In this document: positions 30,517-40,188 of the stretch, one piece after another
Position numbering within the stretch: the stretch's first letter is position 1
How the letters are laid out: the number at the start of each line of letters is the position of its first letter
NCBI GenBank assembly: GCA_023421735.1
Contig: JAEZSP010000078.1
Location: 3,025 to 67,024, forward strand
Length of the DNA: 64,000 nt
Origin: Bacillota bacterium
GTDB taxonomy: Bacteria; Bacillota_A; Clostridia; Christensenellales; Aristaeellaceae
Direction of reading: 5' to 3'
Notes under the pieces: model-generated
Database searches by the model: none
The model's input: the letters and a program-made list of their open reading frames with translations, nothing else
What the model was told of the DNA's origin: nothing
Position numbers and translations under genes: made by a program

Positions 30517-33195
30517 ATGGCCATGTTCTCCATTAGCCAGGTCGTTACCGACACGCACACCGGCAAGGCCGTTCAGATCATTGAAATCCAACAGGTATTC
30601 GGCATGACCACTTATCGGGTGTTCGAGCCAGATACGGGAACTGTGTACACCGCAAGCGATCGCACGCTGAGCGCCGAGGACAGCTTATCAAAGCCCTCGG
30701 AGGACTTTGTGCGCTTTGCCGCCGCATGGTGCCGCGTGCGCAACGAACTGGCATCCGGGACGGTATTTGACATCTCCGAGAGCGTCTTGCCGCTTCCCCA
30801 TCAGCGGTATGCGCTGGAGCGGGCCCTTGCCACCAACGAGGTTCGCTATATGCTGGCGGACGAGGTCGGCCTGGGCAAGACCATTGAGGCCGGGCTTATC
30901 ATCAAGGAGCTGCAGGCGCGTGGCCTGATCGAGCGCGTCCTCGTCGTCTGTCCGAAAGGGCTGGTCACGCAGTGGGAAGCGGAGATGCAGGAGAAGTTTG
31001 GCGAACGCTTCACCATCATCCAACCAGAGGATTATGCGACACTCAAAAAGGTCGCGCCTGACCAGAATGTCTTTTCGGCATTCAGCCATGTCATCAGCCC
31101 GATGGACGCCATCAAGCCGGTTGAGGAACGAGCAGGCTGGTCGCAGGAACGCATAGACCAGTACAATCAGGAGCGCATCGAAGCCGTCGTGGCAGGCGCA
31201 TGGGACCTCATCATCATTGACGAAGCCCACCGTGTCGCCGGACAATCCAGCGAGGTGGCGCGACACAAGCTGGGTGATATGCTGTCCAAAGCCTGCCCGC
31301 ATCTGCTGCTGCTCACTGCCACGCCGCATTCCGGCAAGACGGAGCCCTTTCTGCGGCTGATGCGCCTGCTGGATGAAGATGCGTTTCCCAGCACCAAGGC
31401 GATTGTGCGCGAGCAGGTTGCTCCTTTCCTCATTCGCACCGAAAAGCGGGAGGCTGTGGACAACGCGGGCCAACCGTTATTCAAGCAACGGCATACGCAG
31501 GCTCTGGAAATCGAATGGCAGGCGCGGCACAGTCTCCAGCGTGAACTATATGAACAGGTTACAGATTACGTTCGTGAAGGCTACAACAAAGCCATTCGCG
31601 AACGCAAGAACTACATAGGGTTTCTGATGGTCTTGTTCCAACGGCTTGTTTCTTCGTCCACGACCGCGATCATCGACGCGATGGAGCGCCGCTTGAGTGC
31701 TTTGCAGATGCAGTCGGAGCAGCTGCATTCGGGCAATTACGATGAATTGGTGGATGATGATATCGAGATTTCCCTGCAGGAGGCGCTGACACTGCTTTCC
31801 ACCGGCATTGCCGAAGAAAAAGATCAGCTGCAAAAATTGCTGGCGTTGGCAAAACAAGCACTTCTGCAAGGCATGGACGCCAAACAGGAGGCTCTGATCG
31901 ACCTGCTGGTCCGCATCCGCCGACACGAACCGGATGCCAAGATGATCCTGTTCACGGAATTTGTGGCCACGCAAGCCGCCATCCGGCAGTTGGCAGAGTA
32001 TCACGGCATTTCGACCACTTGCATCAATGGCAGTATGAGTCTGGACGAGCGGAACGTTTCGCTTCAGGCCTTCCGACGTGAGAAACAAATGTTGATCTCC
32101 ACCGACGCCGGTGGCGAAGGCTTGAACCTGCAATGCGCCCACATCGTCATCAACTTTGACCTGCCTTGGAATCCGATGAAGATCGAGCAGCGCATCGGGC
32201 GTGCGGACCGCATCGGCCAGGAGCACGATGTTCAGGTTTACAACTTCATTTTGCGCGATACCGTTGAGAACCGGGTTCGCACGGTTCTGGAGGAAAAACT
32301 CTCCATAATTCTGAAGGAACTGGGAATAGATAAGCTCCAAGACGTACTGGACGAAGGAACTGCCGACATTGACTTTACGAGGGTCTATATCTCCAGCATC
32401 ACCATGCCGCGCCACCAGGGCGTGTACGTAGACAATCTCGGCAAGGATGTGCAAAAACAAGTAGACCAATTGCAGCGCATACGGGATGTAATCCACGATG
32501 AAAAGGCGCTTTTGCCCGACCGTGAGTCCGAGCGTCAGCAGCACAATTTTTGCGCGCTACTGAAAGAGATGCTCTATCATTATCAGACCTGGAAGGGATA
32601 TATGCCGGATCGTCGGCTTGATTTGGAGCTGTCCGTTTCAGACCAGCGCATTCAGGATATCTTGAAGGCGAAGCAGGTATGGCATCCAAGGCATGGGGCG
32701 CAGACCGTCCGGTTCCCCGGTTTGAAAACCGAGCCTGGCATTTTTACTCTGTGGGAAATTTGCCTTGGGGAAGAAGCTGCGGACCGTCGCATTGTGGCTT
32801 TTTTCATCACTGAAAGTGGTCTGTATCGCCCTGCCGCCTCAAAGCTCATTTGGGAAGAATTGCTGAAACCCGGCAGCATCATGGAAGTCTGCGGGACGAT
32901 ACCGCTAACCTCTGACCAATTTACTGCCGTCTCATTGCGTGCGCAAGAATTTGCCGCCGATGTCTTTTTCCAGATGAAAGAAGCCTACGAGAGAAGGCAT
33001 GAAACGCAGTACAGAAAGCAACAACGCGCTTTGACATTGCGCATCGAAGCGGCACAGCGCATCGGTATCGAGAACATTCGCTGCGCGCGGATCACGCGGC
33101 TGGAAGCTCTATTGAGAGATGCTACCAACGCGTATCAGCGCAGACGAGACATATGCCCGACATTCACGCCGATGCTGGCTCTTTTCACGAGGTAA
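30517..33195 (+). CDS. brxHII: BrxH-type SNF2/DEAH helicase (BREX type 3)
   Basis: 892-residue superfamily 2 DNA translocase. The N-terminal ~100 residues precede motif I DEVGLGKTIEAG (K121), then the DEAH box IIDEAHR (235-238), TATPHSGKT (motif III) and the C-terminal motor QRIGRADRIGQ (motif VI) with STDAGGEGLNLQ (motif V). All catalytic motifs are intact. Type 3 BREX loci carry this BrxHII helicase between the methyltransferase and PglZ, exactly as here. Its role in exclusion is not settled; a DNA-scanning or remodelling function is assumed. It starts 6 nt after the methyltransferase stop. Confidence 0.9.
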   Translation: MAMFSISQVVTDTHTGKAVQIIEIQQVFGMTTYRVFEPDTGTVYTASDRTLSAEDSLSKPSEDFVRFAAAWCRVRNELASGTVFDISESVLPLPHQRYALERALATNEVRYMLADEVGLGKTIEAGLIIKELQARGLIERVLVVCPKGLVTQWEAEMQEKFGERFTIIQPEDYATLKKVAPDQNVFSAFSHVISPMDAIKPVEERAGWSQERIDQYNQERIEAVVAGAWDLIIIDEAHRVAGQSSEVARHKLGDMLSKACPHLLLLTATPHSGKTEPFLRLMRLLDEDAFPSTKAIVREQVAPFLIRTEKREAVDNAGQPLFKQRHTQALEIEWQARHSLQRELYEQVTDYVREGYNKAIRERKNYIGFLMVLFQRLVSSSTTAIIDAMERRLSALQMQSEQLHSGNYDELVDDDIEISLQEALTLLSTGIAEEKDQLQKLLALAKQALLQGMDAKQEALIDLLVRIRRHEPDAKMILFTEFVATQAAIRQLAEYHGISTTCINGSMSLDERNVSLQAFRREKQMLISTDAGGEGLNLQCAHIVINFDLPWNPMKIEQRIGRADRIGQEHDVQVYNFILRDTVENRVRTVLEEKLSIILKELGIDKLQDVLDEGTADIDFTRVYISSITMPRHQGVYVDNLGKDVQKQVDQLQRIRDVIHDEKALLPDRESERQQHNFCALLKEMLYHYQTWKGYMPDRRLDLELSVSDQRIQDILKAKQVWHPRHGAQTVRFPGLKTEPGIFTLWEICLGEEAADRRIVAFFITESGLYRPAASKLIWEELLKPGSIMEVCGTIPLTSDQFTAVSLRAQEFAADVFFQMKEAYERRHETQYRKQQRALTLRIEAAQRIGIENIRCARITRLEALLRDATNAYQRRRDICPTFTPMLALFTR

Positions 33196-33198
33196 GGC

Positions 33199-34674
33199 AT
33201 GATTCAGAGAGTATTCGATAAGACAGGCATCCGCTGGAGGCCGCAGACCATCATCATTGACCGTGATGGGCTTTGGTCCCGCTTGGGTATGGACGCACAT
33301 GCCGAAGCAAATGGATTTGCCGTCGAGCATTTTATCGATGAAATGCAGCTGCGCCGCGCGTATGAGCACAGATATCGCTATCAGTCTGAAAAGAGGGCAA
33401 TTCTTGTCCCGGATGCGATTGGTATGCACATCCCTTTCGACATCGCACAGCGGTTTCATGTCATTGAGCTGACGTTTGACCTGGTTTTCCCGAACCTTCA
33501 TGCAGAAACCTTGCGCCGTCTACCGGGGATCGACTACTCATTGTTGTCGTTTTGCGTAGATGCAGCCGCAGTTCAGCCGCTCTCCGCAGAGCAAACGGAA
33601 GCATTATGCCGACAAGGGATGTACTCGGCTGTATACGCGGCAAGTTACGCCAACCGTCTATTGGATCAGGCTGTGACGATGGCCGTTGAAGCAAGCACAT
33701 ACAGAGAATGGGGCACTATCGCGCAGATGTATGGAAAGGCGGCAATGATACACCATGGCGGCATGGCGCTGTATCATTTTGCTGCTGTACAGCAAAATAT
33801 AGAGAACCAGTTCAAACAGTGGATAGGGGCAAGATACAACATTCTATCTGGGTCTGTAGACCGCAGACAGCCCGTGCTTTTAAGCGGTATAGCGGACTAC
33901 ATCAGAAAACAGGGCGGAAAGATTGCTCTCATTGTCATGGATGGCATGAGCTTTGAGAATCTGTTTACCATTCAACGCTGTATGGTTGATCAGAGGTACT
34001 CTTTCGATTCTTCGGGCGTTTTCTCATTTTTCCCAACTGTAACATGCGTCGCAAGGCAAAGCATATTCAGCGGAAAACTGCCGTGCGAACACGAGAAACC
34101 ATACTCACTTATCAATGAAGAAAAACAATGGCGCGCTTATTGGAACGCTGCGGGGTTCCGGGAACATGAAGTAGATTTTTTCAAAACTGAAATGCCGGAA
34201 ATAAAGCCTGACACAAGGGTGGCTGGGATTGTTCTCAATATCATTGATGACTTGATGCACGCTCAACTGCAAGGAATGTCCGGAATGCAAAAGGACATTC
34301 AAACCTGGATGGAGAAAGCTCCTTTGCAGCAATTGCTGGATAAACTGCTAGGGCAGGGGTTCCAAGTCTATATGACCAGCGACCACGGAAACACTGCGGC
34401 AATCGCGCAAGGCCGCTTCACAAAACCAGGAATATTGGCCGAACCTGCCAGCCGTCGGGCCATCATTTACCAAGATTATGTTGATGCTCAGGAGCTTGAA
34501 AAGTTTACCGTATTCCAGTATGCTGGAACATACCTGCCGGATGGTTGCAAGACGTATCTATTCGAACCAGGTACTTGCTACGGAGATCGTGGCAAAGAGT
34601 ATGTCACGCACGGAGGAATGGCCATAGAGGAGGCCATCGTCCCGTTTGTGCGAGTTGGAGTTGTCAATGGCTGA
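33199..34674 (+). CDS. pglZ: PglZ alkaline-phosphatase superfamily protein (BREX)
   Basis: 491-residue BREX hallmark. The phosphatase/nuclease fold shows LIVMDGMS (D248, metal ligand), PTVTCVARQSIFSG (nucleophile Thr/Ser region), TSDHGN (D395-H396) and THGGMAIEEAIVPF (metal-binding His), so all expected metal ligands are present. Residues 1-180 form the variable N-terminal part. At 491 residues it is shorter than PglZ of type 1 systems (~850) and closer to compact type 3/4 forms. It begins 3 nt after the helicase and ends overlapping the last BREX gene. Confidence 0.9.
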   Translation: MIQRVFDKTGIRWRPQTIIIDRDGLWSRLGMDAHAEANGFAVEHFIDEMQLRRAYEHRYRYQSEKRAILVPDAIGMHIPFDIAQRFHVIELTFDLVFPNLHAETLRRLPGIDYSLLSFCVDAAAVQPLSAEQTEALCRQGMYSAVYAASYANRLLDQAVTMAVEASTYREWGTIAQMYGKAAMIHHGGMALYHFAAVQQNIENQFKQWIGARYNILSGSVDRRQPVLLSGIADYIRKQGGKIALIVMDGMSFENLFTIQRCMVDQRYSFDSSGVFSFFPTVTCVARQSIFSGKLPCEHEKPYSLINEEKQWRAYWNAAGFREHEVDFFKTEMPEIKPDTRVAGIVLNIIDDLMHAQLQGMSGMQKDIQTWMEKAPLQQLLDKLLGQGFQVYMTSDHGNTAAIAQGRFTKPGILAEPASRRAIIYQDYVDAQELEKFTVFQYAGTYLPDGCKTYLFEPGTCYGDRGKEYVTHGGMAIEEAIVPFVRVGVVNG

Positions 34675-35371
34675 AAAAGTAGGACTTGCCCGGAACTTCA
34701 AACTGGAATGGCTGGACTTGGTCGCAGATTGCCAGATGGCTAATCTCACAAAAGAAGAAGCGCAAGAACGATTGGATGAGATGCTTCGCCAGACAATCAA
34801 CGCAAAGGATAATGTACGTAAAATACGAACCATTATGCTAAATCTATGGTATAACACGGATGACTGGTATCAATCGTCCAGTATCCTCGCGTGTCGGCGA
34901 ATCATTAAATCCGAGCGGGTCCCGCTTCATTGGGCTTTATTGATGGTGCGGTATCCGGTATTTTTTGACCTATGCGTTGTCATAGGAAGCATGCTCGATT
35001 ATCGTGAAGATATTTCATTGGCACATATAAGGGACCGCATTTATGAGAAGTGGGGCGCGAGAGTGACACTTGTGCATTCATTGGATAAAAATATTCAATC
35101 TCTCAAAGATATAGGTGCCTTGACATCAACAGACACTCGTGGGCTATATAAATCCACTGAATTTATTGTTTCGGACAAGAGCATTGTTAGCATCCTCATA
35201 GCCGCGACAATTGAGTGTTCAGGATGTAAATACATGACATGGGGAGAAGCTATACACCATCCCGCTCTATTTCCGTTTCGCATTGAACATGTATCACAGG
35301 CTGATGTTGCTGCCTGTGATCGACTTGTGCTTGAAAAAATGGGTGATGAGGTCGTACTCCGTGTAAAATGA
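34667..35371 (+). CDS. BrxA-like terminal BREX gene
   Basis: 234-residue protein starting MAEKVGLARNFKLEWLD; an upstream in-frame start at 34646 is possible. It is helical at the N-terminus (KEEAQERLDEMLRQTI, KIRTIMLNLWY) and ends in a predicted winged-helix-like part. BrxA/DUF1819 proteins (NusB-like, DNA binding) close type 3 loci, and the position and size fit, but sequence resemblance by eye is modest. The ATG overlaps the PglZ stop by 8 nt, so it belongs to the operon. Codon composition is lower in GC than the preceding genes. Confidence 0.55.
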   Translation: MAEKVGLARNFKLEWLDLVADCQMANLTKEEAQERLDEMLRQTINAKDNVRKIRTIMLNLWYNTDDWYQSSSILACRRIIKSERVPLHWALLMVRYPVFFDLCVVIGSMLDYREDISLAHIRDRIYEKWGARVTLVHSLDKNIQSLKDIGALTSTDTRGLYKSTEFIVSDKSIVSILIAATIECSGCKYMTWGEAIHHPALFPFRIEHVSQADVAACDRLVLEKMGDEVVLRVK

Positions 35372-35543
35372 TTTCTGATTTGGCAGACACCCCTTTATGA
35401 ACGCACCAACAGAAAATATTGGCGTGGGGCTTGCTTTCCACCCGTGAATGCGTAAGCTGGTTGCCATATTTATGCCGCAAACATATAGTAACAGCTGTGA
35501 CTCGGCCGCAGAGGCACATCACATTTTACGGGCGGAACGAAAC

Positions 35544-36167
35544 ATGGAAATGGGCAAGCTCACGGCGAAATTGAGGGACGCGGTTCCGGTATGCTTATTG
35601 GTAGAGGGCAAGGAGATCAAGCGGTACAAGAACATCGAAATTCCGGACGATCTAAAGAAACTGGAGTACCAGGACTATAAATTCGACGTACCTGCGCATG
35701 GCGCGATCACCTTCAAGATTATGTTCGAGCCGGGCGTGCTGCCCGAGGTTTTCCCGGATGCTCGGGAGCGGAGGAGCAGGAAGACGGCGCGGGAGGGCAC
35801 TGCGACGCTGGATGACGCGCCTATAGGAGCCCGGGAAGCGGATGCGTATGTGGACGTCATCTCAGAGCCGACGGAGAACGAAGCGCCGCTGCATTCGGCG
35901 GAGATGGGGGAGGGGAGCCAAGCGACCATCGCCAAGCCCAATGAGCCCGCAACCAATGAGCTCGCCTACCATGTAACGGGCGAGCGCCGCAAGGAACTGG
36001 TCAAGGCCATCAGCCAGTTTACTGGTATGACGGCGATGTACCATAACACGCCGACCTTCGCCTTCGCCATCGGGAACTACACTGTAGACAATAGCGGCAC
36101 ATTGACCGGCGAAAACAACGCCGCGCTGTTGGAAGCGATGGCTGAACAGGGGTTTATCACGAAGTGA
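35544..36167 (+). CDS. Mobile-element 'virulence'-domain protein
   Basis: 207-residue protein from ATG 35544. Residues ~10-70 (VCLLVEGKEIKRYKNIEIPD, EYQDYKFDVPAHG) form one module, residues ~75-140 an acidic linker, and the C-terminal ~65 residues (AYHVTGERRKELVKAIS, YTVDNSGTLTGENN) the same small domain found at the N-terminus of the prophage protein at 4353-5258. Proteins of this type are widespread in clostridial conjugative elements, commonly named 'virulence-related'. Function unknown. It is separated from BREX by 170 bp and followed by a terminator. Confidence 0.5.
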   Translation: MEMGKLTAKLRDAVPVCLLVEGKEIKRYKNIEIPDDLKKLEYQDYKFDVPAHGAITFKIMFEPGVLPEVFPDARERRSRKTAREGTATLDDAPIGAREADAYVDVISEPTENEAPLHSAEMGEGSQATIAKPNEPATNELAYHVTGERRKELVKAISQFTGMTAMYHNTPTFAFAIGNYTVDNSGTLTGENNAALLEAMAEQGFITK

Positions 36168-36191
36168 ACTCCCTATCACGAAGATAACCCG

Positions 36192-36217
36192 AAACGCGTT
36201 TATGAGTGCGTTTTTTT
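36192..36217 (+). terminator. Rho-independent terminator closing the BREX region
   Basis: AAACGC (36192-36197) pairs with GCGTTT (36208-36213) over a 10-nt loop and runs into seven Ts. It lies 25 nt after the stop at 36167. Confidence 0.65.
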
Positions 36218-36305
36218 CTCCCCTTCTATGAATTCCCAAAACTTTACCGATTCCATAACCGTCTAATCATAAAATAAACATAGGGAATGAAAAGGGGGAT
36301 CGGGT

Positions 36306-38330
36306 ATGAAAAGGCTTTTGTGCTTCGCTTCACTCATATTGACCCTTCTGCTTCTTGTTTCCTTTGCGCCACCGCGCATGGCGGTCGGAGAGTCGCAGGT
36401 CGAAGTATCTGCCGACCGCACAGAGGCGACAACGGGCGAGCCTATCACCTGGACGGTCTCGCTTTCGGGATCTTGGGCGTCGACGACGTGCGCCTACTTT
36501 CTCTATCGCGATATGCAGTTGGTCGATTACCAGCTCGCAAGCGCCGTGCCGTTTTACCAGTATACGCCCGACACGCCCGGCCTCTATTGCCTGTCCGTGT
36601 GCGCCTCCGACGGGACGAAGTCGTTATTCGGGAGCGCGGAAGGCATTTCGGTCGAAGCACCTCTGAGCATTGTGTCTGTCGACGCGAACCGCCCGCGCAT
36701 ATCGTTGGGAGCGGTCGCGACCTGGACGGTGCGCGCGGAGGGCGGCAGCGGCAGTGTGCGCTTCGGATTCTTCGTTTATCGGGACGGGAAACTGCTCGAA
36801 TTTTGCATTCCGGACGATCCAGAGAGCGGGGTTCTCAACTACACGCCAGATTCGCCTGGCACCTACACCGTCGATGTGCTCGCGAGCGACGTGAGCGGGA
36901 AGGCGAAGATGGCGGGCGCGCCGATCGTTGTGACGGAGGGCGCTGTAGAGCCGCTCACCGTGACGAGCGTGTTTCCGAACGCTTATGACATGCCCTTGGG
37001 TGATGAGATCGTCTGGACGGCGACTGCCTCGGGCGGTGAGGGGACGATCGCGTTTTCGTTCTTTCTCTACAAAGACGGGCAACTTGTGAGCTTCACACCC
37101 GTTGGCACCACATCCGTCTACCGAATGACGCCTACGGAGCCTGGTGTATACGCAGTTTCCGTACACGCGAGCAGCGGACTTGAGTACGGGAACCTCATGA
37201 GCGGCAGCGTAACTGTCGCACTGCCCGACGGCGTGCGGCTAACTTCTGTCACCTGCGACCGGAGCAAGGTGGTACTGGGCGAATCGCTCGCATGGACGGC
37301 GCAGGCGGAGGGAGTGTCGGGCGCGGTCGTTTATTCCTTCGCACTGTACCGCGACTGGATGCTCATGGGACTCTATGAGACCGGCGATTCCCCAGTGTTC
37401 TCTTTCGTACCGAAGGAAGTCGGTACATACATGGTCATCGTTTACGCGAAGGATGACATGCATGCCGCGAGTGCGCCCTCGGCGGACATGCGAGTCGTAT
37501 CCACAGGTCTGTCCGTCGATTCCGTGAACACAGATCAGCTTACCGGAGTGGTCGGGAAACCCATCACCTGGACAGTACACGCTATGGGCAGTGAAAATCT
37601 TCGGTACGCGTATTTTGTCTACTTGAACTGGGAACTCGTCTACTCGTCCGACATCACAACCGAAAATTCGTTCACCTATACTCCAACCGGTTCAGACGAT
37701 TTTAACCGTTATTACATCGAGGGCTTCGTAAGCGACGGGGAACAAATGGTTGGCTTTAAAAGTGCGGTGCTCTCAGTTGCCGGGGAAGGCAACCCGCGTA
37801 TACTGTCCATCGCGCCCGACCGGGCAATCTCGTATCCCGGCGAGAGAATAACATGGACGGTGACGGTCGACTACGGCACTGATGCTCCTGACCCGATCGG
37901 CCAAATCGCATTCTGGCTTATGCTCGATCAGGGCGAGACAGCGATCGATTATACCGAGTTTGCGCGTGTAACCAGCTATTCCTATGTGCCGACGCAACCG
38001 GGCACATACCTCCTCATTGCAGCAATCGACACCGGTTTGGATTATCAAGTCTGCGACGCGCCTGTCGTGCGGGTGATCGACCCGACGATGATGGACTTCG
38101 ACGTGGCGATCGAACCGGACCATCTCCGGGAGATCGCGCTATCTACTGCGATCCCCGCGCCTACGCTGGCGATTCCCGAGATTGTTATCCCGCATGTGGA
38201 CTTCTCAAGCGTGCTCGCAACCACACGTCCTCCCATGGCGCCCGAAAAACCGAAGCCCACGCCGACGCCCGCGCCGACCCTTAACCCCGATCTTCCGATC
38301 TTCGAGAAACCGGACATTCATCTGCCGTAA
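36306..38330 (+). CDS. Secreted Ig-like repeat protein with Pro-rich tail
   Basis: 674-residue exported protein. Signal peptide MKRLLCFASLILTLLLLVSF with cleavage probably near residue 28. Six Ig-like repeats of ~95 residues follow, each with a signature such as DRTEATTGEPITWTVSLSG, DRSKVVLGESLAWTAQ or DRAISYPGERITWTVTV, a middle LYRD segment and a terminal YTPxxPGxYxxxVxAxD strand. The tail is Pro/Thr-rich (KPKPTPTPAPTLNPDLPIFE) and ends EKPDIHLP. No LPxTG anchor is visible. The repeats suggest adhesion or surface display. The gene is preceded by GGGGGAT 6 nt before the ATG and followed by a smaller paralogue. Confidence 0.75.
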   Translation: MKRLLCFASLILTLLLLVSFAPPRMAVGESQVEVSADRTEATTGEPITWTVSLSGSWASTTCAYFLYRDMQLVDYQLASAVPFYQYTPDTPGLYCLSVCASDGTKSLFGSAEGISVEAPLSIVSVDANRPRISLGAVATWTVRAEGGSGSVRFGFFVYRDGKLLEFCIPDDPESGVLNYTPDSPGTYTVDVLASDVSGKAKMAGAPIVVTEGAVEPLTVTSVFPNAYDMPLGDEIVWTATASGGEGTIAFSFFLYKDGQLVSFTPVGTTSVYRMTPTEPGVYAVSVHASSGLEYGNLMSGSVTVALPDGVRLTSVTCDRSKVVLGESLAWTAQAEGVSGAVVYSFALYRDWMLMGLYETGDSPVFSFVPKEVGTYMVIVYAKDDMHAASAPSADMRVVSTGLSVDSVNTDQLTGVVGKPITWTVHAMGSENLRYAYFVYLNWELVYSSDITTENSFTYTPTGSDDFNRYYIEGFVSDGEQMVGFKSAVLSVAGEGNPRILSIAPDRAISYPGERITWTVTVDYGTDAPDPIGQIAFWLMLDQGETAIDYTEFARVTSYSYVPTQPGTYLLIAAIDTGLDYQVCDAPVVRVIDPTMMDFDVAIEPDHLREIALSTAIPAPTLAIPEIVIPHVDFSSVLATTRPPMAPEKPKPTPTPAPTLNPDLPIFEKPDIHLP

Positions 38331-38403
38331 CCGAGAAGTCTTACCCGCCCGGAAACGGGACGCCCTTCCCTGACAGCAGGACCAGTCGAAAGAAAGAGAG
38401 TGA

Positions 38404-39591
38404 TTGGCTGTGAACGTGACTAGGTTGTATGCGTTTCTCATGACCTTACTGCTGCTCGTTTCCCTTGTCGCTCCACTACCTGCATCCGCGCTGAGCGCCA
38501 TGCAGGTTATGCCCAATCGAACGATAGCACGTGTTGGCGACGCGCTAACATGGACGGTTCTGCCGAAGGGCATCTCGGGCGAGGTTGCCTACCTGTTTGC
38601 ACTGTACCGCGATTCAGACTTCATCGGAACTTACGACACCGGATCGACTCCCTCGTTCAATTATGTTACAGATGTGCCCGGAACCTACAATGTCTTCGCG
38701 TTCGCGACGGACGAGTCAAATACCCTCAGCGCTGCCTCGGAAGACGTCATCGTCACAGAGAGGCTCTGGAATTTCGAATCCGTCACATGCGACCATCTCT
38801 CAGTCACGAAAGGCACCCCCGTTACATGGACAGTGAACGTTACAGGCGAAACGGAAGGTCTACTGTATTCGTACCAGATATTGTGTTCCGGATACGCCAT
38901 CGATTCCTTCGGTGAGACGACCGCGAATTCGATCACCTATACACCCACTGATCTCCCGTACCCCGAACTGGGCATCAGGGCATTCGTCACCGATGGCGTG
39001 AACACCGAGATGGTTTCAGGTCCCGGGCTCTATGTGGTTGGGGAGGATGCCCCATACATCGTCTCCATCACGCCCAACGCGACGATCGTCAACGTCGGCG
39101 AGATGATCACCTGGTCGTTGGCGGCAGAACCCGGCGTAAGCGGTGATACGGGACTACTCGGTTACCGGGTCGAACTGAATGGTGATACGGTTTCGAACTG
39201 CGACACTGAAGATCTCACATACTCCTATACACCAACCATTCCGGGCGAGTGCCGCCTATATGTTACACTCTATTCGAGTGGCACTTTCGAAATTCGAGGT
39301 TCTTCTGTCCAAGTCGAAGAGGAAGGAATTGCCGTCGGAGCCACATGGATACCCGGATTGAAGAATACCCCGGCTCCCACGCCTATACTCGTCGATCCAG
39401 GGACCAAGTTTGATCTGGGTGGCCTCCAAATCCCAAAGGTATTCCCAGGTTCGTCGACGACTCCTGCCCCGAATTCTACCCCGACCAAATTGAATATACC
39501 GAAGGTGCGGCCAACCTCCACGCCTACTCCCGCTCCGACATTAAACCCTGATCTTCCGATATTTGAGAAACCAATCATTCATTTCCCGTAG
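38404..39591 (+). CDS. Secreted Ig-like repeat protein, paralogue of the preceding gene
   Basis: About 395 residues from TTG 38404 (or 393 from GTG 38410; AAGAGAG lies just upstream). Signal peptide with a hydrophobic core FLMTLLLLVSLVAPLPASA, then three Ig-like repeats of the same family (PNRTIARVGDALTWTVLPKG, DHLSVTKGTPVTWTVNV, PNATIVNVGEMITWSLAA). A Pro/Thr linker precedes the C-terminus TPTPAPTLNPDLPIFEKP-IIHFP, almost identical to the end of the 674-residue protein. The shared tail with divergent repeats argues for a functional C-terminal signal. 73 bp separates the two genes, so co-transcription is likely. Confidence 0.72.
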   Translation: MAVNVTRLYAFLMTLLLLVSLVAPLPASALSAMQVMPNRTIARVGDALTWTVLPKGISGEVAYLFALYRDSDFIGTYDTGSTPSFNYVTDVPGTYNVFAFATDESNTLSAASEDVIVTERLWNFESVTCDHLSVTKGTPVTWTVNVTGETEGLLYSYQILCSGYAIDSFGETTANSITYTPTDLPYPELGIRAFVTDGVNTEMVSGPGLYVVGEDAPYIVSITPNATIVNVGEMITWSLAAEPGVSGDTGLLGYRVELNGDTVSNCDTEDLTYSYTPTIPGECRLYVTLYSSGTFEIRGSSVQVEEEGIAVGATWIPGLKNTPAPTPILVDPGTKFDLGGLQIPKVFPGSSTTPAPNSTPTKLNIPKVRPTSTPTPAPTLNPDLPIFEKPIIHFP

Positions 39592-39646
39592 ACTTGGCTG
39601 ATGTTCTATTGGGGCAAACTGTATGAGAATGTGAGGATGGGGCTTT

Positions 39647-40114
39647 ATGAAACTGAAAATCTGGCAGAGAAACAGCCTGTCGGCCGTGATCATTGCGGTG
39701 GGTGGAATTGCTCTCTATTTTCTGATGTTTTTACTGCTGACACTCTTCACGCAGGCTGGAAATGCTTTGACGAGGTTAATCTCAGGTGAGGACAACATTG
39801 CGATCAATATGACGGTGTGGCGGGACGCCTTTTTCCTGATTCTCTTAGTTGCTTCCTGGTTGATCTTTCGATCGAAGTTCAGCGATCTGATCAAAGCAAC
39901 GTTTCTGAACGCGCCTCTGATGGTTCTGTTTGTGATGATAGGTCTTTCACTGTACGAGCGTCCGCAATGGCTCATTCTTGGCATCGGTGCCGCGATCGCG
40001 CTTGCCGTTCTCCTCTACATGTACATAAAGAAGCAGTCGTGGATGTATTTCTTCGCGACCCTTTTCACAACAGGGGTCGCGGCGTATGTCGTGCTGGCTG
40101 GAGTAGAGATATAG
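39647..40114 (+). CDS. Small integral membrane protein
   Basis: 155 residues with four to five predicted membrane helices: AVIIAVGGIALYFLMFLLL (13-31), FFLILLVASWLIF (62-74), LMVLFVMIGLSLY, LGIGAAIALAVLLYMYI and FFATLFTTGVAAYVVLAG. Loops are short and basic residues flank the helices. No family recognised. It follows the secreted repeat proteins by 55 bp in the same direction, so it could assist their export or display, but that is speculation. Confidence 0.55.
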   Translation: MKLKIWQRNSLSAVIIAVGGIALYFLMFLLLTLFTQAGNALTRLISGEDNIAINMTVWRDAFFLILLVASWLIFRSKFSDLIKATFLNAPLMVLFVMIGLSLYERPQWLILGIGAAIALAVLLYMYIKKQSWMYFFATLFTTGVAAYVVLAGVEI

Positions 40115-40188
40115 TCTCTGGTGTCCTCGGGATGGATTACGAGACCCTCGGACGTCCTGTCCGGGGGTCGTCCATTGCCTCTTGAATA

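Noticed and set aside
36306..36988. Overlapping open frame at 36287-36988 inside the Ig-repeat gene
   Set aside because: Arg-rich out-of-frame translation of the secreted protein gene with no domain.
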